DNA from: Stomoxys calcitrans
Taxonomy: Eukaryota; Arthropoda; Insecta; Diptera; Muscidae
Assembly (NCBI RefSeq): GCF_963082655.1
Contig: NC_081554.1
Location: 92,200,245 to 92,264,244, forward strand
DNA: 64,000 bases
Direction: 5' to 3'
Of this stretch, positions 45,140-56,115 are shown piece after piece. The position numbers were made by a program, and so were the translations under genes. Every line of letters begins with the position of its first letter. Position 1 is the first letter of the stretch. Under the pieces are notes generated by a model that ran no database searches, was not told where the DNA came from, and worked only from the letters and a program-made list of their open reading frames with translations.

Positions 45140-46435
45140 GATTGCTGGTCAAATAAATTACGCTAAAATGGAATGATTCGCACCAGAATAGCGTTTATTG
45201 GTTCCTTTGCCAAAGCAATACACGCTGAAGTAAATTTTTTTCTCACAACAAAACGCTTATGATTTTTACGTTCTTTCTATCTTTAATGATAGCGTTATCA
45301 TTAGTGAGGGGATATAAATAGGAATATACACTTTTTGTTTATGGGCCGATTTTGACCAAAATTTGTGTTTAGTGAAGTGGGTGATAAGTTACCACAATGT
45401 CATTACGTTGTGTTATTTGATAAAATACGAACAATTTTATAGAATACACGAAATACTTCTGATTAGTCACATTGCGATGGGTAAGTTCCAAAGGTTCAAT
45501 TGAAGTTGGCACCTCGTTGGCGAATTGTGCTTAGTATTGCAAAATCATGCTGCGAAATTTGTGCTGGATGTTTGACCTAGAGGTGAGAATGAATGCAAGG
45601 GACATTGATAAGTTATTATTCGTTTATTTTTGATAATGTATTGCCGGTAATACAGTTGTTATTGCTGTAAATAAGTCATTCTTTTTTAATGATATACCTA
45701 TTATTTATTAAGGTAATTCTTACCTAGTGTATGAGAACAAAATTTAAATTTGGACACCAAAAAAAGAGAAAATGAAAACTTAGCGCTAAAATTTGCTTCT
45801 TGTTGGTCTATCCTTCGCTGGTCAAGCTAATAAAGAATCGACACATTCTTATGCTATATGAATCTGCCAATTCATTATTGTAAACATTATTCATATTCAC
45901 AGATGTTTCGACACTTGCCTGTACGTACAATGCATAAGAGAAGCACATGCAAATGGTACTTAGAAATGAACTAAAATCTCTTTTCAACTTTCGCCAAACA
46001 GAGGCAAACAGTTGTTTCATAAAATGTCAAATGAACGTATACGTTGTTATGTTTGCCGTTGGAATTTTTAATTCATTGATTCTTGTGTCGAATATCATGT
46101 GGTCTGTTGAGCAGGTGTGTGTAGGTTTTAGATGGTCTTTTCCGTTGGTATTAGTTTTTATTGCTTTTACTAAATATTCCCACACACGTCTCGTACTTAC
46201 AAATATACACGTGTATATATTTTGAGTTCGCCTGTGTACACAGGTGAATACGTATGTATGTACACGTATTAAACTTGTGTGTGTGCGAATAAGTATGGTA
46301 TTCTGTACGCATTCTCTGAATGTTTTCCTTTCTTCCTACGTATAGAAGGTCTAAGGTCGGCCATTCACATGCAGTGTTGCTGGTGCAAATTGACTGTACA
46401 AGCCAAGTAAGTCACTTAGACTATTTGTGCTTTGC
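45140..46435. other. No gene recognised
   Basis: Unique-looking sequence; a near-palindrome TAATGATAGCGTTATCATTA lies at about 45283. The open frame at 45947-46225 has no family resemblance. Confidence 0.35.
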
Positions 46436-46855
46436 CATCAAGCGGCAGAAAAGAGGCACAATCCATTTTTTCAGAAAATAGTTCTAATGCAGGCTTATTT
46501 ATTTGAGGTATTATTAAACAAATGCTTTAAGGTTAAGAAACTTAATTTTTAAAAGAAAAAAATTCTTGACATAGTTTAAACGAGTAGAATGTATAATAGT
46601 CGATACAAATAAAATCATGTTAAGTTCGATTGGATCATCAAACGACAGAAAACAGACACAATCCATTTTTTCAGAAAACATTTCTAATACGGGTTTATTT
46701 ATTGGAGGTATAATTATACAAATGCTTTAAGGCAAAGAAAATTAATTTTCAAAAGAAAAATTACTTATCATAACTTCTTGACTTAGTTTAAACGATTAGA
46801 ACGTGTAATATTCGAAACAAGTAAAATCGTGTTAAGTTCGTTTGGATCGAATATT
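46436..46855. repeat. Diverged direct duplication of about 200 bp
   Basis: ATCAAGCGGCAGAAAAGAGG (46438) and ATCAAACGACAGAAAACAGA (46627) start two copies that continue through CACAATCCATTTTTTCAGAA, GGTTTATTTATT.GAGGTAT, ACAAATGCTTTAAGG and TTAGTTTAAACGA.TAGAA to ATCGTGTTAAGTTCG-like ends. Confidence 0.75.
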
Positions 46856-46860
46856 ATATA

Positions 46861-46887
46861 TTGGGTTGCCCAAAAAGTAATTGCGGT
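46861..46887. mobile_element. Solo mariner terminal inverted repeat
   Basis: TTGGGTTGCCCAAAAAGTAA plus TTGCGG, preceded by TA (46859-46860), the same terminus as 25552 and 27829. No body or second end follows. Confidence 0.65.
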
Positions 46888-46985
46888 CTTATCGATTTGT
46901 GGATCCCTTAGCCAAAACAAATAAAATTCCATTACAAGTTAAGTTATACGTGTGTTGCCGTCCTTGGTTGTAATTGCTTGGTGTG

Positions 46986-47012
46986 TCGCTCTCTCTCTCT
47001 CTCTCTCTCGCT
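46986..47012. repeat. (CT)n microsatellite
   Basis: About 11 CT units followed by GCTCCCTCTCTTCC. Confidence 0.9.
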
Positions 47013-48005
47013 CCCTCTCTTCCTGCGTGTGTGTTTGTGTATCTCCAGCCTTTGAATTCAACTACTTCTTGCCTGTGAAACCTCAAATGTTACTCTCTTG
47101 ATTGCTTTTTATGATAGAATTTTTCATGTTGTTGTATCTATTCATTCGTCCAGCTGATGGACGGTCGCTCAATTCCTTCTGGATTAATTGTACTTATACA
47201 ATACTCACACCTCGGCCCTATTTTGAGGCAACCAGGTTTTCTGTTTGTCGGCATTTGTATATTTTAGCCGGTTAGCCAATTTGCCTGATTTGTTTTCTTT
47301 TTCCCTTGACTATGGGTTGTCTGTCTCTTCGAGCAAGTGTAGTTGTGTCCCCTTATATGCATGGCATTCACGTATGGTTTGTCATGATGTCGTTAGGGTT
47401 GCCAAGTAAAATTACTATTGTAGGTCAATGAAATTCACTCTGTTCATTCAATAGCATCAGACACACTTAGACATTTACTCGAATTAAATACCTATTACAC
47501 AAATAATAGATAGATGATGCCTTTTAGTTCCTATTGACAGAGCCAGACAAATTGCTTTAAAAAGCCTTATTATTTTACTATAATAATAAAATTGTCATAT
47601 AACAAAGATTTCATACTACTTTAATATGTTTATGAACCAAATTTGTGGCATATAAGGATATACATATGTATCTGATGTCATATAACGCTCATTTATGAGC
47701 AATTTTTTAACGGATTTTTTGTGTGCCCTTTTTCCTATATTTCAGGGGTAACACTGAACAAAGAAGGAGGAGGTTTTTGTTGTATCACAAAAATAGGGAT
47801 TATTTAAATGAATATTGTCTCATCATATCCAAATATGTTGGTTTTCCAAGTCTTAAAATGAAATAGAAATGAGAACATTTCTTTTGGTTTTTATAACAAT
47901 CATAATAATAGTACCAATACTATAAAGTATTGACTATTCCTGTTAGAATTTATTGAAAATGACATGCAAAATCTTGTACATTTTAATGATTTTCTTGTTG
48001 CATTT
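47013..48005. other. No gene or repeat recognised
   Basis: Unique-looking intron sequence without coding signature. Confidence 0.4.
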
Positions 48006-48009
48006 TATC

Positions 48010-48155
48010 ATTTTACCCTATGGCCCTGATCCAACTGAAAACACACTTATGGTACACAACTTACAACTTGAATCGGACAGCACTTATTACTATGTGAGAA
48101 GTGCGTTGTTCCTTAATGGATTGTTCATGGGCAAATTTGTATTTGTTGCATGTTG
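48010..48155 (+). mobile_element. SINE-1 3' fragment
   Basis: CTTGAATCGGACAGCACTTA, TATGTGAGAAGT, TTCCTTAATGGATTGTTCAT, GGGCAAATTTGTATTTG correspond to the last 110 bp or so of SINE-1. No tRNA head. Confidence 0.55.
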
Positions 48156-48159
48156 ATTG

Positions 48160-48830
48160 AAGAAGAGGGTGCTGATTAAAATATCTTCTATGCTACTATG
48201 GCCATACAAATAAGCCAGCAACCCTGAAGAAATCTATCAAGCAATTTCGTGCTGCTCTTCAACTCTACACCGCTATGTTGGTGCAAATGTGGAAACCATA
48301 CTGACATCCTTCCTACTTCCGGATCCGGATTATTTAGCCAAAATATTACTAAAGAAAACAATAAGTTTTTGGAACTGCTATTCTCTTTTTCAACATCATA
48401 TTGTGGTATCTTACTCGATCATATCTCCAGTTATGAGACTTGACAAAGCACTTGTAATAAGCAGAGTGAGAGATAAAAACTTTGTTGTATCCTGTTTTAG
48501 TGTGAAAACTTAAATAACCAGCCACCTCGCTGTGAGAGATATTTGAATTCTTATAAATTGGGCACAACATAGCGAGTATATGATGTACAAATGACATGCA
48601 TTTCTTGTTACATCTTTGCTTCGAGAACGAGAGTTGTAACACAATTAGGGAGATGCAATATGAATAACGAATAATAAGTTAAAGTAACAAGCTATGTTTT
48701 CATGTTGTACCACCTCTAAAAGCAAATTACCTCACAGCTCATGTTTTTTTTTTTTGACATGCATATGTACATGTAAAAGTATATTTAATACCTTAATTGA
48801 AAGATTGAATAAATAAAAATTATGTGGTGG
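48160..48830. other. No gene recognised
   Basis: Short open frames on both strands without family resemblance. Confidence 0.35.
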
Positions 48831-48835
48831 GGGGC

Positions 48836-49347
48836 ATTGGCATAACAGTCGAAACCGGATAAGTGAAACGTTAAAAATAAATCAAATTGGTTTCGCCTAT
48901 CCGTAATTTTCAGTTAAGCGTAGTTCGGATAAGTAATATTCATTTCCAATTAATTTGGTTTGACTTATCCGTAATTTACAGTTTAACAGAGTTCGGATAA
49001 GTAAACTTAGTTTCCACTTAAGAGCGATATAAGCATAAATGCAAGCGATTTGAATAATAGCAATGTTCAGTAGAACTCTTTTAAAATCAGAGATAGCCAT
49101 AAGCTATAATCTGAATATATAGTTTCCCATAGAAATAACTTTTGCACTGGTTCGATTTCAGTTTCATATAAAAAGGGACCTTTGGTTGTAAAAACATTAT
49201 CAGTTTAGCCGTATTTTCAATTAAGCGATATTAACATTAGCGAATTCATTTGCATTGAATAACACCAAAAATGAGTGATACTTTCAAGTTTCATTTATGC
49301 GGTATTTTTCATAAAGCGTATTGCAGTTAAGCAGTCTCGACTGTACA
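48836..49347. mobile_element. Element J copy 1 (pogo/Tigger-like, non-autonomous)
   Basis: Left end AACAGTCGAAACCGGATAAG and right end AAGCAGTCTCGACTGTACAG are imperfect inverted repeats: CAGTCGARAC...TAA.TG.AA.CG. The inside repeats TTCGGATAAGTAA and TTAAGCG words in both orientations and has no transposase. CAGT-starting ends with TA targets fit the pogo group; that assignment is inferred. Copy 2 at 61112 carries two insertions. Confidence 0.6.
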
Positions 49348-49719
49348 GTGGTGGAAAAAATAATAAGGACATCAGTTCCTAAGTATTATACTGAACAAAA
49401 AGAGTAATAAAACATGGTTACTTTTGTAAAATTTGATATTAAAACTCATTAAATTCATGGATGCTCGTTATGATGATTTTTTCGGTAATTATCATTTATC
49501 AAAACGTTGTAATAACTTATGAATTCTCATCAATTTGTAACTTAAAATCTAACAGTAAAGAATAACAAATGGTTAAAAACTATTCACATGCCATATTGTA
49601 GTATTCGTTTCGGAAATGAAAGCACTAGCAACTAAAATTTTTTTAAATTTGATAATGAATCATGAGTGAGAAAGTAGACCCACAAGGGCAATATGTGACA
49701 CAAATAAAGTTCAAAGAGA
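49348..49719. other. Possible Tc1-like end, otherwise nothing recognised
   Basis: GTACAGTGGTGGAAAAAATA then ATAAGGACATC resembles a Tc1-type terminus directly after element J. I find no second end. Confidence 0.25.
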
Positions 49720-50337
49720 GTGGCCCCTGCAGGGCCACAGAGATATTCCAGGAAATTGTAAAACGGATGAGACTAGGAACTACCCTACACATTCCAGGGA
49801 TACTGGAATCTGTGGATATGCCTCTAGCGACATGTAAGCTAAGTTTTCAGGACCAGATCCGAAGGAAAACGAATGATAGATGGTCACAAAGAGGGAGCTG
49901 TGAGCATTCCAAAGCTATGTGGTCTAATCTAGACTTGAAGAGGTCTACTGCTTTGGTGTCATTGGCTAGAACAGATGTCTTAGTCATGATAGGTCACTGT
50001 CTAATCGGAAAACATGCTGACAGACTGAAGGTTGCCAGCAGAAGCTGTGAGGACATCGAAGAAGAAGAGACTATAGAACACCTTCTGTGCGTGTGTCCCG
50101 CACAGACAGGTTCTCATTTCTTTGAGAACCAGTCTGATTTTGGGGATGTGAACATTTGCAGATGTGAAAAGTAATTGGGATTTGAAAAGTAATTGGGATT
50201 TTTAATGAGATCTGGATGGTTCAACGGTAGGAACCAGAAGGCATCTTCCTTCTTCTGTTCCTGTGGTATCACAATGGATGAAAATGTCTCAGTGAGTCTG
50301 ATGACAGACTGCCACTTAAACCTAGCCTAACCTAAGG
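49720..50337 (+). mobile_element. LINE-A 3' part
   Basis: RNase H end: GHRDIPGNC is scrambled to ATEIFQEIVKRMRLGTTLHI, then LESVDMPLATCKLSFQDQIR, SLIGKHADRLKVA-like sequence, EDIEEEETIEHLLCVCPAQT (zinc segment, first Cys pair lost in a deletion), FENQSDFGDVNI, RSGWFNGRNQKA, then the 3' UTR and ACCTAGCCTAACCTAAGG. A 170-codon frame (49662-50174) survives by chance of few stops. A short GTAATTGGGATTTGAAAA duplication sits at 50170. Confidence 0.8.
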
Positions 50338-50339
50338 TC

Positions 50340-50970
50340 GAGTGTTGGAGAACCGCACCACCTTTAAAACCTCCGAACGAATAACAATAGGCATGCAAGG
50401 ATGTAAACAGAGTGCGCCATGAAAGTCGATCCGCGATTTTCAATGCGATAAAGATTGTCAGTGCGATAAAACTAGTTACATACAAGTTAATGCAATTACA
50501 CTTGTGTATAACATATAGTGAACGCTGAGCAGAGCAAAGCCGATTAAGTGCGAGAAAAGAGTTCCAAAGCGATTTTCGCGCTGTTTTGCATTGTAGATGT
50601 TTACTTTTAAGCGTCCCGTCGTATATTTTAAAGTTTAAAAATAAAAAAATGCATATCGAAAAAATACCATGCTACCATGGAAGTAGTGTAATTATTGCAG
50701 ACAGAAAATCTGTCATTACTCGAACGCATGCATTGGAAAAAGTACAGCTAATAGACAGGGTTGTCGAGCATGTTTAATGGGGTATTTGTATCATAGACGC
50801 GTTTTTGCAATAAATACGATACAAACGCAACTTATCAACGTACGGCTCTTGAAGCTATCACACCTAATATGGTTGAAGTCTTTTAACCAAAGACGAAACC
50901 CGTGCCATAGTTGTTGGTCTCCTATCATTCAGCTCGTCTCGAAAGAGAGATGTTATTATTTGATTTGGCT
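50340..50970. other. No gene recognised
   Basis: Contains GCGATAAA/GCGAGAAA-type words and a 63-codon frame with no resemblance to a known family. Could be an eroded element. Confidence 0.3.
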
Positions 50971-50974
50971 GATA

Positions 50975-51115
50975 TTTTGCACTGATTCTCCTGAGACTTC
51001 AAACAAATGGCCTGCATCGGTCTATAACCTGACACAGCTTCCATATAAACCGATCTCCCGTTTACACTATTTGAGTCCCTAGAGGGCGCAAATCTCATCC
51101 GATTTGTCTGAAATG
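50975..51115 (-). mobile_element. Element C fragment
   Basis: GCATCGGTCTATAACCTGAC, CCATATAAACCGATCTCCCG, CCCTAGAGGGCGCAAATCTC, ATCCGATTTGTCTGAAAT, all complements of C subunit words. Confidence 0.6.
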
Positions 51116-51119
51116 TTTT

Positions 51120-52120
51120 CTACTATCAGTCAGCTGATACACAATGGGAACGGAAGCCGTTTGTTTGCAAGTTACAGAGACAAATTGTTTGTACATAATG
51201 TTTGCCAATTCTCATTGTCGTTTAGTTAAAGTTGTGATAGACGTTTCGTCATTTTTATGGATTCTATATTAGTATTCATTCGTTTTGAACAAAACAAAAC
51301 ATAAATATACTTGCTGGTCCACATGTTTTTATTTTTCACTTGAACACATTGAAGACACATGTGTTTTCTTCTCTTGCTTTACCTCCAATTCTTCACCTTG
51401 GCCATTGGGGTAATATGTAGAAAAAAACATAATAAAAAGCAACCGGCCGCATGACGAATGATCGACAAAAGAACTTGTAGACCAAGCTGCCAAAAGCTTA
51501 GAAATATGTGATGAGCATTCAAAATATATGTATGCATATGAGATAGCATTTGTGTATTATAGATAATTAGAAATAGCACATTCGACATTTTTGTTGTTGG
51601 TTTGTTTTTAGTATTCAAGCAATGGAGAGAATTTATTGCGCACTTCTTTTCGTAGTAGTCATTTAAGACACTTTCTTTTTTGAGTCTTTGCTAGATAAAG
51701 TGGCTTAAAGCTTAGCTTTTGGGTTAATTTTCCTCATAGCTGTGTAACACACATGCTAGTCTACTATAGGACGTTCTAGCTATTGGTTGCTTTTAAACCA
51801 CGTCTTAGTTGTGCACTAAAATCTTCAATAACATAACCAATGTACCAAATATTGAGACCAAATTTCGAAGTTAAAGACAATATTTTAAACAATTAGATTG
51901 TCAACTGTCAATCTCTGGAATGTTGAGGCATCTTAACATAAAGACATCATTCTTAAAAAATATTCATTCACTCAGAAACACAAAACTTCTCTCCGAAGAG
52001 GCGTCTCTCAGCGGCACACCATTTGGAATTGCTTATAGAGGGGGTTAAGGTAAAATTTGATTTGGACAAAAAATTTGCCCGCCGTTCTTTAATGTGGTTT
52101 AAAGAAAATTGTGAATTTGA
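51120..52120. other. No gene or repeat recognised
   Basis: Unique-looking intron sequence. A 79-codon minus frame at 51379-51618 has no family resemblance. Confidence 0.4.
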
Positions 52121-52124
52121 AACG

Positions 52125-52256
52125 GAACGAGTAAAAGCGTGCTAAGTTGCGGGCCGAATCTTATATACCCACCACCATGGATCGCATTTGCAAGTTCTTT
52201 GAATGACTTTTTCAAATAGAAAAACACCAGTCATCCTATGGTGGAGGGTATAAAAA
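52125..52256 (+). mobile_element. Element C miniature copy (about 130 bp)
   Basis: GAGTAAAAGCGTGCTAAG, GCGGGCCGAATCTTATATAC, CACCACCATGGATCGC, the next 60 bp of element C (AAATAGAAAAACACCAGTCA), then directly CCTATGGTGGAGGGTATAAA. The two inverted ends are joined by a deletion of the whole repeated body. Confidence 0.75.
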
Positions 52257-52259
52257 CAA

Positions 52260-53260
52260 AGTTAGCTAAATTATGTTCATATATGAAAAAAGTAAAACAA
52301 TTATGTAGGTATGTGATGGGTTATTAAACTTTGTTCAAGTGTAAACTGTAAGTCTTGGTGTTGAATGAAATCAAGTTTTGTGTTAATTAGCTATAAAGTA
52401 ATTGAATATTTTTGTTATGAAAAAAGCTAACATTGTGTAGTCACAAAACATACCAAACGTCATTGTAAATTCTGAATAACAATTTATTGAGTCACTTGGC
52501 TTTACGCACACATTGGTAAATGTCATGATAAGCAATCGACATTTGTTATGAGTGAATCATATAAAAATACATTACAAGTATTTCCTTAAGATTGAAGAAA
52601 AGTTAGAATGAAACAGGAACCAAAATTTTTGCTCCATAATTATTCACTGATGTTATTAAAATGCCTCAACGGTCAATTTTATTTATTTTTAAGTATGTTG
52701 AATTATTTAATAGTATTGGATTAAATTTAGCATTACAAGTATTTAAAAGATTTTTTGTTTGGTTATTTAATTGAATTTATTTCAATGGCGAAAAAGGCAT
52801 TTTTTAAAAAAATGCCCAATAAAATTATTAGAATGCTTAATAACACATGTGACAGGAGATAATTTTGTTTGAATATTCACTTGCACGAATTGTAAGAGAA
52901 TTTTAATATTTTTGTAAGTGTATACAACATTCACAATTCATATATGTACACACATACAAACGAAAAAAAACAATGCCAAAAATAACAACAAACACAACTA
53001 TTTCAATTATTGATTTCGTGTTCTTTGCATTGAACCACATTCTCTGATAGACACACAAAAACCCCACATATTTATGCAGTGACGAAATTTGACAAGCCCT
53101 CTACAATGAGGCCTTAGAGAAGCAATGATAATAACTTATAATATATCCCAATATGTCGAATGTCCTAACATCTTTACGAAAATAACCTAAGGCTTATGCA
53201 AATGTCATCTCTTTCTTCCTAAAGGAACAACTTTAATTTCACTTTAATGAGCTAAGAAAA
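52260..53260. other. No gene recognised
   Basis: AT-rich unique sequence without coding signature. Confidence 0.4.
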
Positions 53261-53263
53261 TAC

Positions 53264-53750
53264 AACGGCGAAAAGCTCAAGGATGCGTGTGAGGCCTCTG
53301 GGCTAAAGAAGATCCTATAATCGAAACCTATTACGGTGGGATATATTCATCGTTGACACATTTCCCGGTAACTCTCCAATGGCCAACGTGGCACCAGAAG
53401 AGGTTGTCACTGATATGCTTTTGTCGGAGTTTATTAGGGAAATTGTGTCTGAGTCGAAAATCCTTTGGGGAATAAAAATGTTCGACTCCTTTAAGTTGCC
53501 AGGCCCTGGTGATGTATAACCGATTGAATTACAAGCTGTGTCCGACAGATTGGCTCCCTGACTTAGGGAGATATATTCTGCTTGTATCAGCATGTCGTAT
53601 ATACCTGCTGGATGAAGGGACACAAAGGTATATAGGCGAAATATGTTCTTATTAGTTTGTCATCCTTTATGCTGAAGACCTTAGAGAGGTTGATAGAAAC
53701 ATACCTTAGGGCAAAAATCCCCGGAGATCGCCTGTTTTGGCAAAAGAATT
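53264..53750 (+). mobile_element. LINE-A RT N-terminal region
   Basis: CEASGLKKIL, NVAPEEVVTDMLLSEFI-like sequence, REIVSESKIL, the FDSFKLPGPGDV box (domain 0 of RT), VELQAVSDRLAP, then CIS..YIPAG and the HPLCxEDLRE region. Stops and frameshifts throughout. It continues after a gap at 53891. Confidence 0.75.
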
Positions 53751-53848
53751 AATATTGTAAGGGCAAGTCCACTAAAATAAATCCTTCACGATCTACTCGG
53801 CTTCATAGAGGGTTCTCTGGCTGTCAAGGAATATACAATGGTAGCATT

Positions 53849-53890
53849 AAAGGCCACCGTAGCGCAGAGGTTAGCATGTCCGCCTATGAT
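53849..53890 (+). mobile_element. SINE-1 tRNA-like head only
   Basis: GGCCACCGTAGCGCAGAGGT then TAGCATGTCCGCCTATGA: acceptor side, box A and anticodon-arm region. At ATGA it joins LINE-A sequence (TATTAAATATACTTTCAATA). Box B and body are missing. Confidence 0.7.
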
Positions 53891-54185
53891 ATTAAATATA
53901 CTTTCAATAATGTAAAACCGACGTCAATCATGAGGGAGCTGGAGTATCTAGGCACCAACAGTCCCGTAAAAAAGTTAATTAATAACCTGCTTACTAAATG
54001 ATGCATTACGGCAGGCTTGGAATCTGTAGATCTAAAACGATGGATCAAGATGTTGTACTGTATCCTCTACTTTGGAATATAGCCATAAACAATATACTAT
54101 TGAATCTGGAAAAAAATGTTGTAAAAGTGGTTGCGTATGCTAATGACGTGGCTATTGAGGTTAGGGGAAAGAAAGTGGGACAACG
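53891..54185 (+). mobile_element. LINE-A RT palm with altered catalytic box
   Basis: FNNVKPTSIMRELEYLG, VKKLINNLLTK, then VVLYPLLWNIAINNILLNLE and VVKVVAYANDVAIEVRGKK. The catalytic box reads YAND where the copy at 8030 has FADD, so the first catalytic Asp is Asn (one G-to-A change). The frame is otherwise open for about 70 codons. Confidence 0.8.
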
Positions 54186-54189
54186 GTGT

Positions 54190-54495
54190 GGGCTACCGAA
54201 AGTGATACAAATACAAATTTTGCCCATGAACATTCCACTAAGGAACAGGGGAAAACTTTTCACATATCAATGAGTGCAGTCCGATCCAAGTTTTAAGCTC
54301 AATGATAAGGGGCCTCCTTTTTATAGCCGAGTCCGAACGGCGTGCCGCAGTGCGACACCTCTTTGGAGAGAATTTTTACTTGGCATAGTACCTCACAAAT
54401 GTTGCCAGCATTAGGAGGGGAAAACCACCATCGCCAGTATTCGAACCCAGGCGTTCAGCGTCATAGACGGACATGCTAATCTCTGAGCTACGTTG
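54190..54495 (-). mobile_element. SINE-1 copy
   Basis: Minus strand: ACCAACGTAGCTCAGAGATT (damaged box A), box B GGTTCGAATAC, full body with GTCGCACTGCGGCACGCC and TCATTGATATGTGAAAAG, and a TTTGTA-type tail at 54193-54208. Inserted in LINE-A. Confidence 0.8.
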
Positions 54496-54499
54496 GTGA

Positions 54500-54955
54500 T
54501 CTATTGATCTAGACGTAAATTCGTTGTCGCCGTCTTCGTTTTAGCCAAGTTCCATAGGTAAGCAAGCTCATTGCGGCCCATAAGACTGATCGCTGGGAGA
54601 ACGTTAAGGCCATTGGTTGTTTAAAGGCGCTAATAACTCGCTTTGTCATATCTTATATAACCTGCACTCAGTAATTAAGCAAGAGCCGGTGCCGCCCGTC
54701 TTCTAACTAAGACTCTCTACGTGATATCGCTGATTGTCCGCGGCTGCAATTGTAGCTATTCCTTATACGAAGCATTCCACTATACGCAACCTGTGGACGC
54801 GCCCGATAGCTCTCAGCTTAGCTTCTCGTGATGACAGTGAACAATTCACAAATCTGAGCTCAGAGTTCCAACCCGTGTGGTGCTGATAGTCATTCCACGG
54901 AAAGACTATGATGACGGATGGTAATTCCGCGTGAGCCAGATTCAGCAGGAGAAGC
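54500..54955. other. Unassigned, GC-richer block between LINE-A parts
   Basis: Includes CAAGCTCATTGCGGCCCATA, GACGGGCGGCACCGG complement and CGCGCCCGATAGCTCTCAGC. Its composition differs from the neighbours and it looks like another transposon. No motif lets me name it, and no second copy lies in the window. Confidence 0.3.
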
Positions 54956-54959
54956 AAGT

Positions 54960-55515
54960 TATCTACAGTGGCACCTGTCTCCTTGGGCAGAGAGAATATT
55001 CCATTTACTGAAAGCGCCAAATACCTGGGTGTTTTGCTGGACAGGATATTGAACTTCAAATCAAACATTTTGGAAAGGGCTAGAAAGGCAAAAGTGGGGG
55101 CTTTAAATCGCGTGTCATACACTGGGTATATACTGCAGTTATCAGACCTATAATGCTATATGGTGTAGCCTGAGTCACTATTGGACCACTATTCCTGATA
55201 GAACCGATATCCCTAGTAAAAGAACTTACATGGACTTCCTCACTGATTAAAACAAAACCACTATAATGTGTATCTAGCAAAGATCCTTGCAATTAAAGAA
55301 GTAGTGGAATGGCTAAGATACAATGTCATAACGGCGATTGGCATAAATATCTTCTCTGACAGCCAGGCAGCCATTAAATCTCTCTGGGGAACATATTTCT
55401 GGAATCTGTAAGTATGCTTCTAGCGATATGCAAGCTGAGTCTTCAGGATCAGGCCTGATTGGTATAAATATCTTCTCAGACAGCCCTGCAGCCATTTAAT
55501 TTCTCTTGGGAACAT
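54960..55515 (+). mobile_element. LINE-A RT end and RNase H start
   Basis: LGRENIPFTESAKYLGVLLD, RILNFKSNILERARKAK, then after frameshifts KEVVEWLRYNVIT, INIFSDSQAAIKSLWGT with the second RNase H Asp intact. The IFSDS..AAI segment is duplicated at 55335-55400 and 55460-55515. Confidence 0.75.
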
Positions 55516-56110
55516 AACATAATATCGTGTGCAAAATTTTAAGGCTCTAGGTGGTTCGGGCGTATCTTGGCAGTCTCTAAAGTTGATTACCCCAGAATTT
55601 CGAAAATTTTTCGGGCTGCAAAATCTTCATTTGTTGTTCGATTTTCTAAATTCTTTTTTGCTGGACAGTGCACAAAAATCCCTCATAAAAAGTATGCAGC
55701 ATTAAAATTCGTATATACCCGAAACCAGTGGAATTTTGGAGCACTGTCCAGCACAGGAAGATTTGGCAGAAATAAAAAAAATGTAACAAAAAAACATACG
55801 AGTAATGAACAGCGGACTCTTAAAGTCATGTCCTTTGCAGAGGACATCAGTAGTGAAAGGACTAAGAATTTGAATTACATAAGATGGACAGAGTGATATT
55901 TTGCCAAAAAAAAGTATAAAAAACCTTAGACACGGAAGAGACAGCGACTGCATTGTCTCCGCGGTTTAATGAACAATGGTTTCCTTGCGGCGATTTCTGT
56001 TTAGTGAATGATGGAATCTTTGTCCTGAAAAGTGGGTCAAATACCAAAACAATTGTTATGTGGAAAGAACATCAGAAGACTACAGCCAGCATTGATGCAT
56101 AGCGAGACAT
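55516..56110. other. No gene recognised; short inverted repeat inside
   Basis: GCTGGACAGTGCACAAAAATCC (55660) and GGAGCACTGTCCAGC (55738) form a short inverted repeat around 65 bp. The 109-codon frame at 55567-55896 has no family resemblance. Confidence 0.35.
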
Positions 56111-56115
56111 ACATA

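Noticed and set aside
45947..46225. 92-codon membrane-like frame
   Set aside because: Hydrophobic by AT-rich composition; no start context, no splice sites and no resemblance to a known family.
49662..50174. 170-codon open frame as a host gene
   Set aside because: It is the 3' part of LINE-A with deletions; its motifs (ETIEHLLCVCP, RSGWF nearby) are retrotransposon.
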